NCBI GenBank assembly: GCA_009731375.1
Contig: BJOX01000088.1
Coordinates: 613,385-677,384, forward strand
Origin: Paulinella micropora
Lineage: Eukaryota; Cercozoa; Imbricatea; Euglyphida
Direction of reading: 5' to 3'
Length of the DNA stretch: 64,000 bases
The notes beneath the pieces were generated by a model that saw only the letters and a program-made list of their open reading frames with translations, did not search any database and was not told the origin of the DNA. This document shows, piece by piece, positions 7,835 to 18,728 of this stretch. Position numbers and translations under genes: made by a program. Numbering within the stretch: position 1 is the stretch's first letter; each line of letters opens with the position of its first letter.

Positions 7835-10612
7835 ATGCAGCAGTTAGGAGGTTTGGAGCCTACAGAGCAGAGCCGAGACTTCTACACCAAGCTGGCGAGC
7901 TTGGTGCGGCAGCATGATCGGGGTCCTGGCTCTGGCTGGTGACGGAGTCTGATTTGTGTGTGAGCCACCCAGAGCTGTTTCACCATGGCTTTTTGCAAAC
8001 TCTGCGGCGCGAGCTAAATAAATTGGTGGCTCCGTCCCTGGCGTCGTGGGTGTGGCTGGTGTTAGAGCAGGGCTCGCTCAGCGGGCAGTGGAGCTTAGAG
8101 CAGCTGGCCGACACAGTGGTGTACGTGCCGCCGGGCACGCGCCCGGCAGCACGGTCCTGGGAAAAGGGGCACACGCTCGGCTGTAACGGCCGGGATTATT
8201 ATTTTGAGTGTTTTCTGCAGCTAAGCGGAGAGCACCCGTATGAGCTAAGCGCCGTTAGCTGGTGGGATTTGTGTGCGGGACTAGCCCGGAGCTTGCAGCA
8301 GCCGAACGCGCTGGTGGGGTCGTGGGCCAGCGCGCGGGGGCAGGTTCTGTCTTCAGCAAACAAGAAAAAAGCAGAGGCACTGTTGGTCAAGGAAAGAAGC
8401 CCCTCGTGCCCCCCCCGCACGGGGGCGCAGGACATGGAGGAAGAGATGGAGGAGGAGATCCTTCTGCTCGAGAAGCGCGTGCTAGAGGAATGTGCCTACG
8501 TGTTGGCTAAGCCCCACGCCTTTGTGTGTGACGCGGGGCCGCGGGTGACTAGCGAAAGGCTGTATCGGCCGTTGGTGCTAGGCAGTGCCCCCCCCCGCGG
8601 TGGCGGCCTGGCCCTGGGAACGTTCCCCGCCGTTAGCCTCGGTGCTCCAGACCGAGCCGGGGTCGGCCCTCGCCACAGGTGTGGCCGGAGCCCGCAGCCT
8701 TTACATCCAAGCCTTGCACAAATATCTAAAGAAGCACCCGGAGTGTTTAGCGCTTGCCAACACTTTAGACACTTTGGCCAAGAGCGTCGTGCAAGCCCCG
8801 CAAGGGCCGCCCCGGCCCCCGCTAGGGCCGGGGGCGCTGTGGCTGGCGTCCGAAAACACTTTTATTCGCAGAGCTCCCCGTTGCCCTCGCGAGGCTTCGA
8901 TTTACCTGCGCGTGGCCTGGCGCATCACGGCGAGTCAGGCGCCGCTACACAGCGTGCCCCTTTCGTTCGCGGGCCCCTGGCACCGGGGCGGGCTAGAGCA
9001 CGCGGCCCTGCTGCCGTGGCTGGCCTGTCACGAGGTGCTACACTACGTGCGCTGCGCAGCCTGGATAACAGAGTCTGAGCAGCCTGCCACGACTCTGGTC
9101 GTTTCGGCGCCCGCGCTGCGCCGCGGCAGGCTGTATGTAGATCCTTACTTTGCGTTGTGCCGTGGAGTCAGGCGCTATCTAAGAACGGAGCGGGCCTTGT
9201 ACGCCGGCATGTGTATTACGCGTAAGCCGCATTTTTCGACGGGACGAATCGAGGGCGTGCGCTCGCTCAAGCACTGGAGCCAGGAGTGTAAGAAACAGGC
9301 GGAGCGCATAATTGCTATGTTTGGAGTCGATGAGAACGGCGACGACGACGAGGAGGAGGAGGTGGAGGAGGAAAGGGGGGAAAAAGAGCTGACGGAGGAT
9401 GAGGAGGAGGAGGCAGACGAAGAGGCCGACGAGGAGGCTGACGAGGAGGAGGAGGAGGCCGACGAGGAGGAGGAGGCTGACGAGGGGGAGGAGGAGGATC
9501 TATCACGGGACACACTGAGGGAGACTTATTACAACCAGAAAAACCGCTGTATGGTAGAGGATGAGGTGCAACGAACCAACTCCGACCCCAGCTGCCTGGC
9601 GGTGCGTGACTGGGTCTTTTGCTTGTTGCTACCCTGGGCGGAAAGCGAGAGCGATGCTTGGCTGCGGCGGAACATCCCCCCAGCCAAGACAGGCGCCCTG
9701 CCCTATACGTACTGCCCTGGAGGCGCGGGCGTGTCACACGAGCAGATCCAGCGATGGGCCCTGCCCCAGACTCCGAGCTCGACGTCAAAGCTGAGCGTAC
9801 GCCTGGAGGTGGGTGATTACTGCAGTGCGGCCTACGAGGGCCCGCGAACTTCTGACGCCTCGGGCACTACCAAGTGTGTGGCACCCTACTTCCCGCGCGC
9901 GCAACCCTTGCCGGTAGGCGGAGACAGGGACCCGCAATGGCCGCGTACCTGGGAATGTATGTCGCCCGATTGGGAGGGCAAACGCTCCTTGTACGCGGCA
10001 CGGGCCGCCCCCTTGCAGGCTGGATACTGCTACACGTGGCAGTATTTTCGCGAGGCCTGCCTGGGCACCCCCCGGAATTTGCGCGTGCCAGGGAAGGGCG
10101 CCCCACCGCCCTTTGTCCACTGGGGGGGGACGCGCGCGGAGGCGTCCGGGATGCCCGAGTGGGGCGTCCTGGACCTGTTGCCCTCCAGCGTGAAACAACA
10201 CCTGTGCACGCCTACCGAAGCCGTACGAAAAATCCTGGGCCTGAGCCCGTACGACCTGCTGCACGTACGCTCGGTCCTGCACGAGCGGGACTTCTACGTC
10301 AGGCGTCTGCGGCAGGTGAGCGCAGCGCCGTACGGGCTCAGGGGGCAGCCCTCCGTCTACGCTGCCTTTGCGTGTCAACAACCCGGCTGTCGCAACGTGG
10401 CCGTGGACCTGCTGTTGGACGAGAAAGCCCCCCGCGCCGCTCCCCGGCAAGTGCTGTGCGACGACCACGTCCCGCGGGGCCAAAGTGGTGTGGGCCGCTA
10501 TCACCGGAGCCAGTTCTTTAAGTACCACGAGCCGGCCGGCACTGTATTGCTGGACGACATAGCTTGCTTGCGCCCCCCCCAGCAGATCACTAGCGCTGAT
10601 CAGCCTGAATAG
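7835..10612 (+). CDS. Large unknown protein (about 920 aa) with acidic insert; two frameshifts
   Basis: Three overlapping frames read as one protein. ATG 7835 opens …RDFYTKLASLVRQHDRG…; near 7935 coding moves to the frame carrying ESDLCVSHPELFHHGF; at a C9 run (about 8588) it moves again and continues to TAG 10610. Both shifts fit single-base errors or indels, the second in a homopolymer. The protein is rich in Trp, Tyr and Cys and looks globular. Residues encoded at 9340-9500 form a Glu/Asp-rich insert of about 50 residues. The C-terminal part has CQQPGC…CDDH spacing that could bind zinc. It is the largest gene of the island, so a structural or replication protein is possible, but I recognise no family. 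Its stop is one base before the next ATG. Confidence 0.5.
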
Positions 10613-10613
10613 C

Positions 10614-11460
10614 ATGTTGGCGGATCTGCTGGAAGCGGATGAGCGTCAGTAGAACGCGTGCCAGAAACACTTAGACAATCTGCAAGATGCAAGGAGGAAG
10701 CACGCCCCGCCCGCAAGCGCAGAAGAGCACGAGATCGTGAAAGTTTTTCTATCACAATTCAGGCGCCTGGGGGGGCACCTCGAGAACCCCGCAGTGTATG
10801 GCTCGCGGCTGCACTACACGGCGCTGCAAAAGCAGGTCGAGCATACTGTCAACGGTAGCGGAATGAGGGAGTCATGGCGAGCGTTTGCTAAATGGTTGCA
10901 GGACAAGCCGTACGGGTCGCAGTATTGCGAGCTCGCCAAGGCGGAACTGTTTCAGAGTGCGAAACACAACTGGGAGATTAAGGGGCTGGCTGATTACGCC
11001 ACGCGCTGCTATGCCTCGCCCACGCGCGATAGCCTAAGCGGCGCCGCGGGCGGGCCCCCCGCTCGGCAACACGCCACACGTGGCGCTAGCGCACGCGTGC
11101 CAGCTAGAGCTTTTCTACAATGGGGTGCCCTACCCGCCGGAAAGCCTCCCGACCCTTCTCTCGTGGCGGGAGGCCACGAGAGAAGAAAGGGCTCGGGAGG
11201 CGGCCTCGCCCTTTGCCTCTGGGGCCGCAGGCCCCCGGGGCTGGGCAGCTAAGCCTGTGATGCCGATCCAGGGGTTGGAGGCCCTGCCCCTGGCTGAGAG
11301 AAGGCACCACTGGTATCGCAATATGGCTGGCGTGGGCCCGGCTGTTCGGGCTGACGACGCCCAACAGGCGATGACTTGGCTGCGCCAGTACGAGTTAGCA
11401 TTAGGGGCGCCGTTTGTCTCGCTGCGCAAGGCGTGCCGCGACGTGATGAGCCAGGAGTAG
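10614..11460 (+). CDS. Unknown protein with in-frame TAG and a frameshift
   Basis: ATG 10614 begins one base after the previous stop. The frame reads MLADLLEADERQ, then TAG (10650-10652), then NACQKHLDNLQDARRKH and onward without a break to about 11050. There a C6/G-rich stretch shifts coding by one base into the frame that ends at TAG 11458. Sequence on both sides of the TAG and of the shift looks coding (helical, Trp/Tyr-containing). Full length would be about 280 aa. The terminal TAG is the first of five TAG triplets followed by TAA, where a long (TAG)n microsatellite begins. No family is recognised. Confidence 0.5.
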
Positions 11461-11581
11461 TAGTAGTAGTAGTAAGTAGTAATAGTAGTAGTAGTAGCAG
11501 TAGTAGTAGTAGCAGTAGTAGTAGTAGCAGTAGTAGTAGTAGCAGTAGTAGTGGTAGTAGTAGTAAGTAGTAGTAGTAAAT

Positions 11582-11623
<42 letters not shown>

Positions 11624-11633
11624 CTATAGTAGC
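11458..11633. repeat. (TAG)n microsatellite at the island boundary
   Basis: About 55 TAG units, interrupted by TAA and CAG variants, start exactly at the stop codon of the last island gene. It marks the change from GC-rich intronless genes to repeat-rich DNA. Confidence 0.9.
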
Positions 11634-11675
11634 ACGCACGCACACACACAGCAACTTGCACACGCACACACACAA

Positions 11676-12109
11676 TCACACCTGTCGTTGGTGATGTTGT
11701 CGTCCTCCTCCTCGGCTTCTGGTTCTTCCTCGGCTTCTGATTTTTCCCCGGCTTCTGACTCCTCCTCGTCGTCTTCCTCGGTGGATTCTTCTTCTTTTGC
11801 CTTCTTCTCGAGGCTTTCCGTTTTCATGGCTTCTAAGTACAAAACAATCAAGCAAAATTCGGACAAGCACTGCAATAAATGTTTGGTACCTTCCTCTTGA
11901 GACGACGACATGAGAACGTCGATGTCTTGACCGTTCGGGGACTCTCGAGTCTCTCGAGTCTCGACACAAGGCAAAAACCCAAGGCGGGAGGTATGCCAGC
12001 GCCCTCTGACTTTTTGAGCCGGGTCCATTTGTGCGTGTCCATTCAGCGCCGTTGTTTGCGTTGACTTTTTGTTGAGATTGTTGGTTTCAAGAGGCCGGAA
12101 CATCCACAT
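11676..12109 (-). CDS. Possible acidic protein fragment
   Basis: A minus-strand frame encodes a Cys/Leu-rich stretch (HLLQCLSEFCLIVLYLEAM) followed by a Lys/Glu-rich and then almost purely acidic tail. The tail is encoded by TCC/TTC-rich DNA on the plus strand, so it may be only low-complexity sequence. A possible donor or acceptor site is not clear. Weak. Confidence 0.25.
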
Positions 12110-12589
12110 TGTACAAAAACGGACCGTTTCCGTACCTTGCAGCGTTTACCAAGCCCCTTTTTTGGCGCAGCACTTTTTGTTTGGGAATCCCCTCTTGCTT
12201 GTTCCCTACATCAACCTTGCTAACATACTAGCAACCCTGCCGCTTTGGCTTAACTTTGATGCCTTTTGCTACCTCAAGCTGTGTGGGACGCCTCCTACTC
12301 CACCGCTACTCAAAATTTCGTTGAGCATACTAGGAGTCGTCAAACGGTTCTCAAGATGATTCCTCGTCGCGGTACGGTATTGTCTGAGGAATCGAGTGAT
12401 GATTCCTTGTCTGAAGGTACTGTTTCCTCTTGCTTACTCTTAAGTCAAAATTTGTCAAAGTGATTTACGTAACGCAGAATATTATAGCTGAACCCAAGGA
12501 CTCGCTGAGGTCATCTGCGTTACAACAGTTTGACTTCCTTGGGTTTCAGCTTCATATAGCTATATTTATAGACTCTTGCTTGGAAGGTT
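12110..12589. other. Unassigned stretch with one short exon-like piece
   Basis: The only coding hint is ATG 12355 to about 12415, an acidic Ser-rich peptide (SEESSDDSLSEG) followed by a GTACTG donor-like site. It resembles the Ser/Asp peptide of the amplified module at 13.07 kb, so both may be first exons of the same repetitive gene family. Confidence 0.3.
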
Positions 12590-12975
<386 letters not shown>

Positions 12976-13049
12976 TCTACTGCTACGTACTAGTTTATCC
13001 TTCCCGTTGCCTTTTTTTCTACCATGTTGATGCAAAACGCATCTTTCTC

Positions 13050-13141
13050 TTTCAAGTAGGTGACCAAGATATCATGGACGATGACTCTGGCGCCATCTCC
13101 GACTCTTGCTCTAGCTCTGACAGTTCCAGTACTCTCTCCGA

Positions 13142-13189
<48 letters not shown>

Positions 13190-13328
13190 GCGGGGTTATG
13201 GGTGGGGTATGAGGTCGCAAAGTTGCATTCATATTTGGGGTATGGGGGGTATGGGTATGGGAGGGGTATGAGGCCGCGCCGATTCTTTCTCTGGCTCTGA
13301 CAGTTCCAGTACTCTCTCTGACGGTCTC

Positions 13329-13367
<39 letters not shown>

Positions 13368-14376
13368 TGCGGGGGTATGAGGTCGCAAAGTAACTGTTGT
13401 TCATCATACTTGGTGTATGAGGGGTATGGGGGTATAGGGTATGGGGTATGATGGGTATGCAGCTACTACTACTTCTACTATTTTCCCTCTGCCGTCTGGT
13501 CTGCTTATGTCTGATTTTTTATTCTTTCTTGTCCAGAGTGATTGTGGTATCGATTACTACGACTACTTCTGAGGGAGGGAGAAAAATTAGTGCTTGCTAC
13601 TGGCAGTGGAGATTAAGCTGGTGTGGACAAAAAAAGAAAAGAAAAAAAAATAGACCTCAGCAGCTTATGTTCCATGTCTCAAACATCAAATAGGACCCAC
13701 CCTATTATACCTCTATGACTTAAGTATTCGTGGCTTGCTCATGCTTGCATAAGCGCAAACACAGAGTTATACAAGTTGTGGCTGCTGACCAAGCATACAC
13801 TGACATCTCGGTGTTTTTGTTTATTCGCACATCCGTTATGATTTCAGCATTCGTGGCAAGGTGGGGTATGAGGTCGCAAAGTTGGTATCATACTCCGGGG
13901 TATGATACCCCGGCATCATACCCCGGTGTATGGGACAGGAGAGAGTGCATTCATATTTGGGGTATGAGGGGTATGGGGTATGGGAGGGGTATTAGGCCGC
14001 GCTGACTCTTGCTCTGGCTCTGACAGTTCCAGTTACTTTAGTATTCGTGGCTTGCTGATGCATTAGCAAATACACAGTTAGACAAGTTGTGGCTGCTGAC
14101 CAAGCAACCATTACAACTGTCTTTTTGCTTATGCGTAAATTCAAACTGCTATCAGTCCTTGCGTAAATTCCAACAGATTCCATGCGGCCCCAGAAACCCT
14201 AGCACTTTATTTAACAAGCTCCCAATTTCTGTCTATTGGGGTATGGGAGGGGTATGAGGTCGCAAAGTTGCATTCATATTTGGGGTATGAGGGGTATGGG
14301 GTATGGGGTATGGAGGGGTATGAGGCCGCGCCGACTCTTGCTCTGGCTCTGACAGTTCCAGTACTCTCTCTGACGG

Positions 14377-14413
<37 letters not shown>

Positions 14414-14548
14414 TCGTGCGGGGGTATGGTTGGGGTATGAGGTCGCAAAGTTGCATTCATATTTGGGGTATGGTGTATGGGGTATGGGAGGGGTATGAGG
14501 CCGCGCCGACTCTTGCTCTGGTTCTGACAGTTCCAGTACTCTCTCTGA

Positions 14549-14596
<48 letters not shown>

Positions 14597-14930
14597 GCGG
14601 GGGTATGGTTGGGGTATGAGGTCGCATTCATATTTGGGGTATGAGGGGTATGGTGTATGGGGTATGGGAGGGGTATGAGGCCGTGCCGACTCTTGCTCTG
14701 GCTCTGACAGTTCCAGGACTCTCTCTGACGGTTTCTCTCTCTCTCTCTCTCTCGCTCTCTCGCGCGCGCGGGGGTATGATGTCGCAAAGTTGCATTCATA
14801 TTTGGGGTATGGGGGTATAGGGTATGGGGTATGAGGGGTATGAGGTCGCAAAGTTGCATTCATATTTGGGGTATGGGGTATGAGGCCGCGCCGACTCTTG
14901 CTCTGGCTCTGACAGTTCCAGTTACTTTAG
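13050..14930 (+). repeat. Amplified exon-like module with (CT)n and GGGGTATG spacers
   Basis: A unit of about 180-200 bp occurs at about 13101, 13275, 14002, 14327, 14504, 14684 and 14884. Each unit begins with about 45 bases encoding a Ser/Asp peptide (ADSCSGSDSSSTLSDG) that ends in G|GTCTCT, a donor-like site. A (CT)n run follows, then a CGTGCGGG link, GGGGTATG repeats, and a GTCGCAAAGTTGCATTCAT block. The first copy has an ATG (13073) and an upstream CAAG|GTAGGTG context. This reads as a small exon plus its repeat-filled intron copied in tandem. Confidence 0.6.
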
Positions 14931-16375
14931 TATTCGTGGCTTGCTGATGCATTAGCAAATACGCAGAGTTAATATTACAAGTTGTGGCTGCTGACCAAGC
15001 AACAATAACATCTCTGGGTGTATGTCAACGATTATTCTTCTCTGACTTCCCTAAATCCACGTTAAATCTACTATTTTGATGAGAATAATCGTTGACTGCC
15101 TATGTCGACATCGTGAGTACTGTATTTGCCTGGATATATGCAGCTGAGTCTCCTTGGCGACAAACCAGAAGCTGGCATCATCAGCGTCTTTGCCATCTTG
15201 CCTTTCTCCTTGAAACTTAAACCCTAGCACTTTATTCAACAAGCTCCAAATTTCTGTGTATTGTGGTATGGGAGGGGTAATAGTATGAGGTCGCATTCGT
15301 ATTTTTGTCGGTGCAGGTTCTCCTCATGCCATGTATGGGGTGTGAGGGGTATGGGAAGAGTATGAGGTCGCAAAGTCGCATTCATATGTTGCATAAATTG
15401 TACTAAGGAGGGGTACTACTTAGATATATGTGTTGGATAAATTGTTCGGGACAGAAACCCTAGCACTTTATTCAACAAGCTCCCAATTTCTTGCTACTGG
15501 CAATTCGAAAATAAGCTGGTGTGGACAAAAAAAAATAAACCTCACCAGTTTTTATTCGATGCGGCCCCAGAAACCCTAGCACTTTATTCAACAAGATTCC
15601 AATTTCTGTGTATTGGGGTATGGGAGGGGTATGGGAGGGGTAATATGAGGTCGCATTCGTATTTTTGTTTGCAGATTATCTTCATGCCATGTCAGCCAAG
15701 AAGCTGCGTCGTGCCCGCAGGGAAGCCAAGGAGCGCGTCGCCGGACGCCTGCATGGAGGCAGGGAGGAACGGGGCCGACATCAGCCGTACACGCGATTAT
15801 CGGTTTTGATTGGTCGGGCTATGGGAGAGCATGGTGGCGTGACAATTGCTGAGGCGTTCGAGCTGGTGATGAGATGGAAAGAGAAGCACCCTTCCGTGTC
15901 CAAGACTGCTGCGATTAAGTTATGGGACATCCTAGGAGTGTTGATTTGCCCGGACGGAATTAATTGGCCTAATCTCCAGACACTGATATATGATATTCGG
16001 GAAGTTGCAGGAACCGGGGGGTTCGAAAAATTAGAAGTTTGCAGGAACCAGTGTCGGGAAGGGTTGTATTGGAGGCACAGAAGCGGCTTGGAAGCGTGCC
16101 AAACATGTCGACGCCCCAGGACTGACGCGCTCAGCTTTTATCACAGGAAGTAATCTCTATCTCCCGCCATACCACATTATATCCTCTATCACTTTAGCAT
16201 TCCTGGCTGGCTCATGCTTGCATTAGCGCATACTCAGGGATGTACAACTTGTTGTTGTTACGGCAAGGTTAAGGAAGATAAGATTTTGTCACATTCTTGG
16301 CTTCTCTACCCAAGGATATACAAGTTGTGGCAGCTGGCCAAGCAACACTGACATCCCTGTACATGTGTATGTGTC
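13718..16375 (+). repeat. Dispersed unit of roughly 110 bp (ATTCGTGGCTTGCTGATGC…)
   Basis: Related segments starting near 13718, 14032, 14921, 16190 and 16310 share ATTCGTGGCTTGCT, an AAATACACAG-like stretch and CAAGTTGTGGCTGCTGACC, followed by ACATCTC. A second shared segment, GAAACCCTAGCACTTTATT followed by CAACAAGCTCCCAATTTC, recurs near 14198, 15220, 15458 and 15570. They surround the first Tnp2-like transposon and may be fragments of it. Confidence 0.5.
15689..16153 (+). CDS. Tnp2-like transposase, N-terminal zinc-binding exon
   Basis: The segment follows a TTTGCAG acceptor at 15674. ATG 15689 opens a Lys/Arg-rich start (MSAKKLRRARREAKERV), then a helical region (LSVLIGRAMGEHGGVT…) and the Cys pattern VCRNQC…ACQTCRRPR at the end. 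In fungal and plant CACTA-type transposases a CxxC…CxxC zinc motif precedes the catalytic region in the same way. The ORF ends at TAA 16151; splicing before that stop would be needed to reach the next exon. Confidence 0.5.
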   Translation: MSAKKLRRARREAKERVAGRLHGGREERGRHQPYTRLSVLIGRAMGEHGGVTIAEAFELVMRWKEKHPSVSKTAAIKLWDILGVLICPDGINWPNLQTLIYDIREVAGTGGFEKLEVCRNQCREGLYWRHRSGLEACQTCRRPRTDALSFYHRK

Positions 16376-16393
16376 CACGCGCCATATCCGTTA

Positions 16394-16609
16394 ATGATTT
16401 TAGCATTCGTGGCTGGCTCGAGGGACTACGCGCTCATCCAGCCAGACGTGCGCTCCTGGTGGATGCAAAAGAGCGCGACTACAAGAAAGCTGAGGCAATG
16501 CGGGTCCCTGGTTATGTGTCCATTCGAGATCGGCCGTTGGAGAGTATTGGAGACGCCATCGACAGCCCTAGATATGAGGATTATTTGAAGAATTTGCCTC
16601 TAGAGGTAA
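16394..16609 (+). CDS. Tnp2-like transposase, second exon
   Basis: The exon reads SIRGWLEGLRAHPARRALL…PRYEDYLKNLPLE and ends at a GAG|GTAAAG donor (16610). The spacing after the zinc exon and the LR..P/L.D.KERDY pattern match the region between the zinc motif and the catalytic core in Tnp2 proteins. Family assignment rests on context. Confidence 0.4.
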
Positions 16610-16675
16610 AGGTAGTGACTTAGTCTGTGATTAAATATTATTCCACTATGCCCCGCGTTCTGCAATAAGCTACCC

Positions 16676-17139
16676 CTCATACCTCGCCTCGCATACCCCT
16701 CTCATACCCCGCCTGTCATACCCCTCTCATACCCCTGTACCATACCCCTGTCTCTCATACCCCACCTCTCATACCCCTGTCCCATACCGCTTGTCTCATA
16801 CCCCTGTCCCATACCCCGCCTCTCATACCGCTGTCCCATACCCCTGTCTCATACCCCTGTCCCATACCCCTGTCCCATACCCCTGTCTCATACCCTCTCT
16901 ACGTATACCCCTGTCCCATACCCCGTTTCTCATACCCCTGTTCCATACCCCTGTCTCATACCCCGCCTCTCATACCCCTGTCCCATATGATGTCGATAAA
17001 GATGTATGTATGTATGTATGTATGTATCGTAAGACACTATAGCTGCCAGTGTCGAACCGGGACCTGTCATTGATGATGTATGTATGATACCCGGGTATGA
17101 TACCCCTGTCCCATACCCGGGTATGATACCCCTGTCATA

Positions 17140-17150
<11 letters not shown>
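16676..17150. repeat. CATACCCC minisatellite
   Basis: Dozens of CATACCCC(T/G)… units separated by GTC/CTC spacers fill 16676-16986, with a short (GTAT)n run at 17007-17030, a GTATGATACCCGGGTATGATACC palindrome-like stretch, and more copies to 17150 before a (CT)n run. The reverse complement GGGGTATG is the unit used at 12.6-15.6 and 20.9 kb. Confidence 0.85.
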
Positions 17151-17177
<27 letters not shown>

Positions 17178-17261
17178 CTCAAAAAGTTACAAGTATTAAT
17201 AGTAAAAGTTTTTTTTACTTTTTACTTTTTTTCAAATATTCATATTCCCATCGAAAATTGT

Positions 17262-17890
17262 ATGTAGGATGTGAAAAACTGGCTGTCAATTTGTTGGTCA
17301 TGGGATGCGTCCCCAATACAGAAGGGTAAGCGTGCTAAAAAAAAATCACAAACACTAACTACTGGTAGAGTAATGGACTTTGAACAACAACATAGAAATA
17401 GAAAATGGAACACTGAAATTTTTGATATTTTGCCGTACGGTGAAAAGCCAAGTAATTCGTGGCCATGGTGCGAAGCGACTTTCACTGAACTTGTAGAACA
17501 GAAAGTGCACATTTACTCTATATGTGCCGACACGCCAGCCATGTGTGACATTATGTGTCATATCGGCCCCAAAAGTGTACGAGGCTGCCCTTACAGCTGG
17601 TGCAGAGGAAAGCAAATAGATGGAGATAAGAAACGTGTTAGTTGGCTCGTTGACGAACCCCCGTGTAGGAGAAAAACAACAGATGAGTATGAGCTGTTTG
17701 GCGCTGCAGCTGACGCGCGTGGGGAAGAAATAAACGGATTTACAGGGAGAAGTCCACTGCTTTTGTTGGAACGCTCCTGTTTACGAAGATGTGATGCAGA
17801 TTTCGTGCATAGCATTGGGTTATGGTATTGTTTTGCGTTATATGTTGCCCTTGTTCAAAGGAATAAGAAGTATATCAATTCAACCTTTTA
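17262..17890 (+). CDS. Tnp2-like transposase, catalytic-core exon
   Basis: The exon carries ICADTPAMCDIMCH, then VRGCPYSWC, VSWLVDEPPCRRK, an RGEEINGFTGRSPLLLL block and CDADFVHSIGL. In Tnp2/CACTA transposases a D.PA…GC..C block is followed by G..G.SPL..L and D.MH. The frame ends at TAA 17888, but the overlapping frame (from about 17791) carries coding-looking sequence to TGA 17980 and past it to about 18190, so the gene is probably broken by a frameshift and a stop. Confidence 0.5.
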
Positions 17891-17982
17891 ATGAATGTAA
17901 AAATAAACCCAGAACACCAGCAGAGAAAAGAAACGAAGAAGAGAGACAGGAAAAATATGAGATAGATAAAGCAATCAAATGA

Positions 17983-18191
17983 AGATACAAGGCTAAAAAT
18001 AATCTGTTAAAGATAAAACAAGAACATTGGAAGGCAATGGATGAGAGGTGGTTAAGGTTTTGTGCAGAATCTGGTTATTCAACAACTGCTGTGCCTTTTG
18101 GTGATCCCAAGTCGGAGAGCACCAAAAGTCGCATGACTATGGACGAGTGCATAAAGTACGCAGTTAACTGCTACAGCGATGCGAAAGATAT
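17983..18191 (+). CDS. Tnp2-like transposase, exon continuing after an in-frame TGA
   Basis: The same frame as the overlapping exon before 17980 resumes with RYKAKNNLLKIKQEHW…DERWLRFCAESGY and ends at an intron starting GGTATCATACCCC. It looks coding (helical, charged) but lies after a stop, which marks this copy as decayed. Confidence 0.4.
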
Positions 18192-18261
18192 AGGTATCAT
18201 ACCCCTCTCATACCCCTCCCATACCCCTCTCATACCCCTCATTTTCTTTGATGGTTTGCAG
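18192..18261 (+). repeat. Intron built from CATACCCC units
   Basis: The stretch starts GTATCATACCCC, repeats CATACCCCTC about four times, and ends TTTGATGGTTTGCAG. It reads as a roughly 70-base GT..AG intron made largely of the minisatellite. Confidence 0.5.
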
Positions 18262-18386
18262 GCGGATTAACAGGTGGAGCTTATGACACATGGGCAGCGT
18301 TGTGTGAGCTTTTTGGTGCTATGGATCCTGAGAGTAAGTTTGGTAGTGAAGGCTCCATAATCATAACAGGTCAGTAGGTAGAGGAT

Positions 18387-18728
18387 TTGAAGGTGAAGGA
18401 AAGAGATGTACGCAGGCTAGTACTAGCTAACTTACCTCCAACTGATCATGCCTATGTTTTCCATGCAGTTGAGCATATCATTGCAACTATGAAAGAGATA
18501 GGTAGCCTACGCAATATATGGACTATGCCTGGCGAACGCACTATGGGAGGGCAGGTGCGGCAGATACATAGCAAATCTAATCCTACCGCTGATCTAGCTG
18601 CAGTCGTATCTCAAAACGCGAACTCAAGAGCACAAGCAGGGTTTGTACAGCTTGGTAACGACTTTCTAGATAGGATGGAAAGTGTTCCAAATCTTTCCAA
18701 AACTGTAGAAAAAATTAAAGAATTATGA
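18387..18728 (+). CDS. Tnp2-like transposase, C-terminal exon
   Basis: The segment encodes RRLVLANLPPTDHAYVFHAV…WTMPGERTMGGQVRQIHSK and ends at TGA 18726. A LP..HA..H…GP…(Y/F)ER..G.(L/V)+ pattern is typical of the C-terminal part of Tnp2/CACTA proteins, and a matching stretch occurs in copy 2 at 30247. The last 60 bases are duplicated at 19272. Confidence 0.5.
   Translation: MKVKERDVRRLVLANLPPTDHAYVFHAVEHIIATMKEIGSLRNIWTMPGERTMGGQVRQIHSKSNPTADLAAVVSQNANSRAQAGFVQLGNDFLDRMESVPNLSKTVEKIKEL

Larger units (their letters stand above)
15689..18728 (+). mobile_element. Tnp2/CACTA-like DNA transposon, decayed copy 1
   Basis: Exons on the plus strand together show the order of parts seen in Tnp2-type (EnSpm/CACTA) transposases: an N-terminal region with CRNQC…CQTC zinc pairs, a GCPYSWC block with RG…INGFTGRSPLLLL, a D…VHS motif, and a C-terminal LP…DHAYVFH…GERTMGGQVR region. 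Introns contain CATACCCC repeats. An in-frame TGA at 17980 and frame changes show decay. Terminal inverted repeats and target duplications were not identified. Confidence 0.55.

Noticed and set aside
9785-10615. 276-codon minus-strand frame
   Set aside because: Antisense shadow of the large plus-strand gene; composition is less protein-like.
1-11460. Full reassignment of TAG to an amino acid
   Set aside because: Kept only as a hypothesis, because TAG also appears to end the heliorhodopsin, the 2983 gene and the glycosyltransferase, and a TGA also interrupts one decayed frame.
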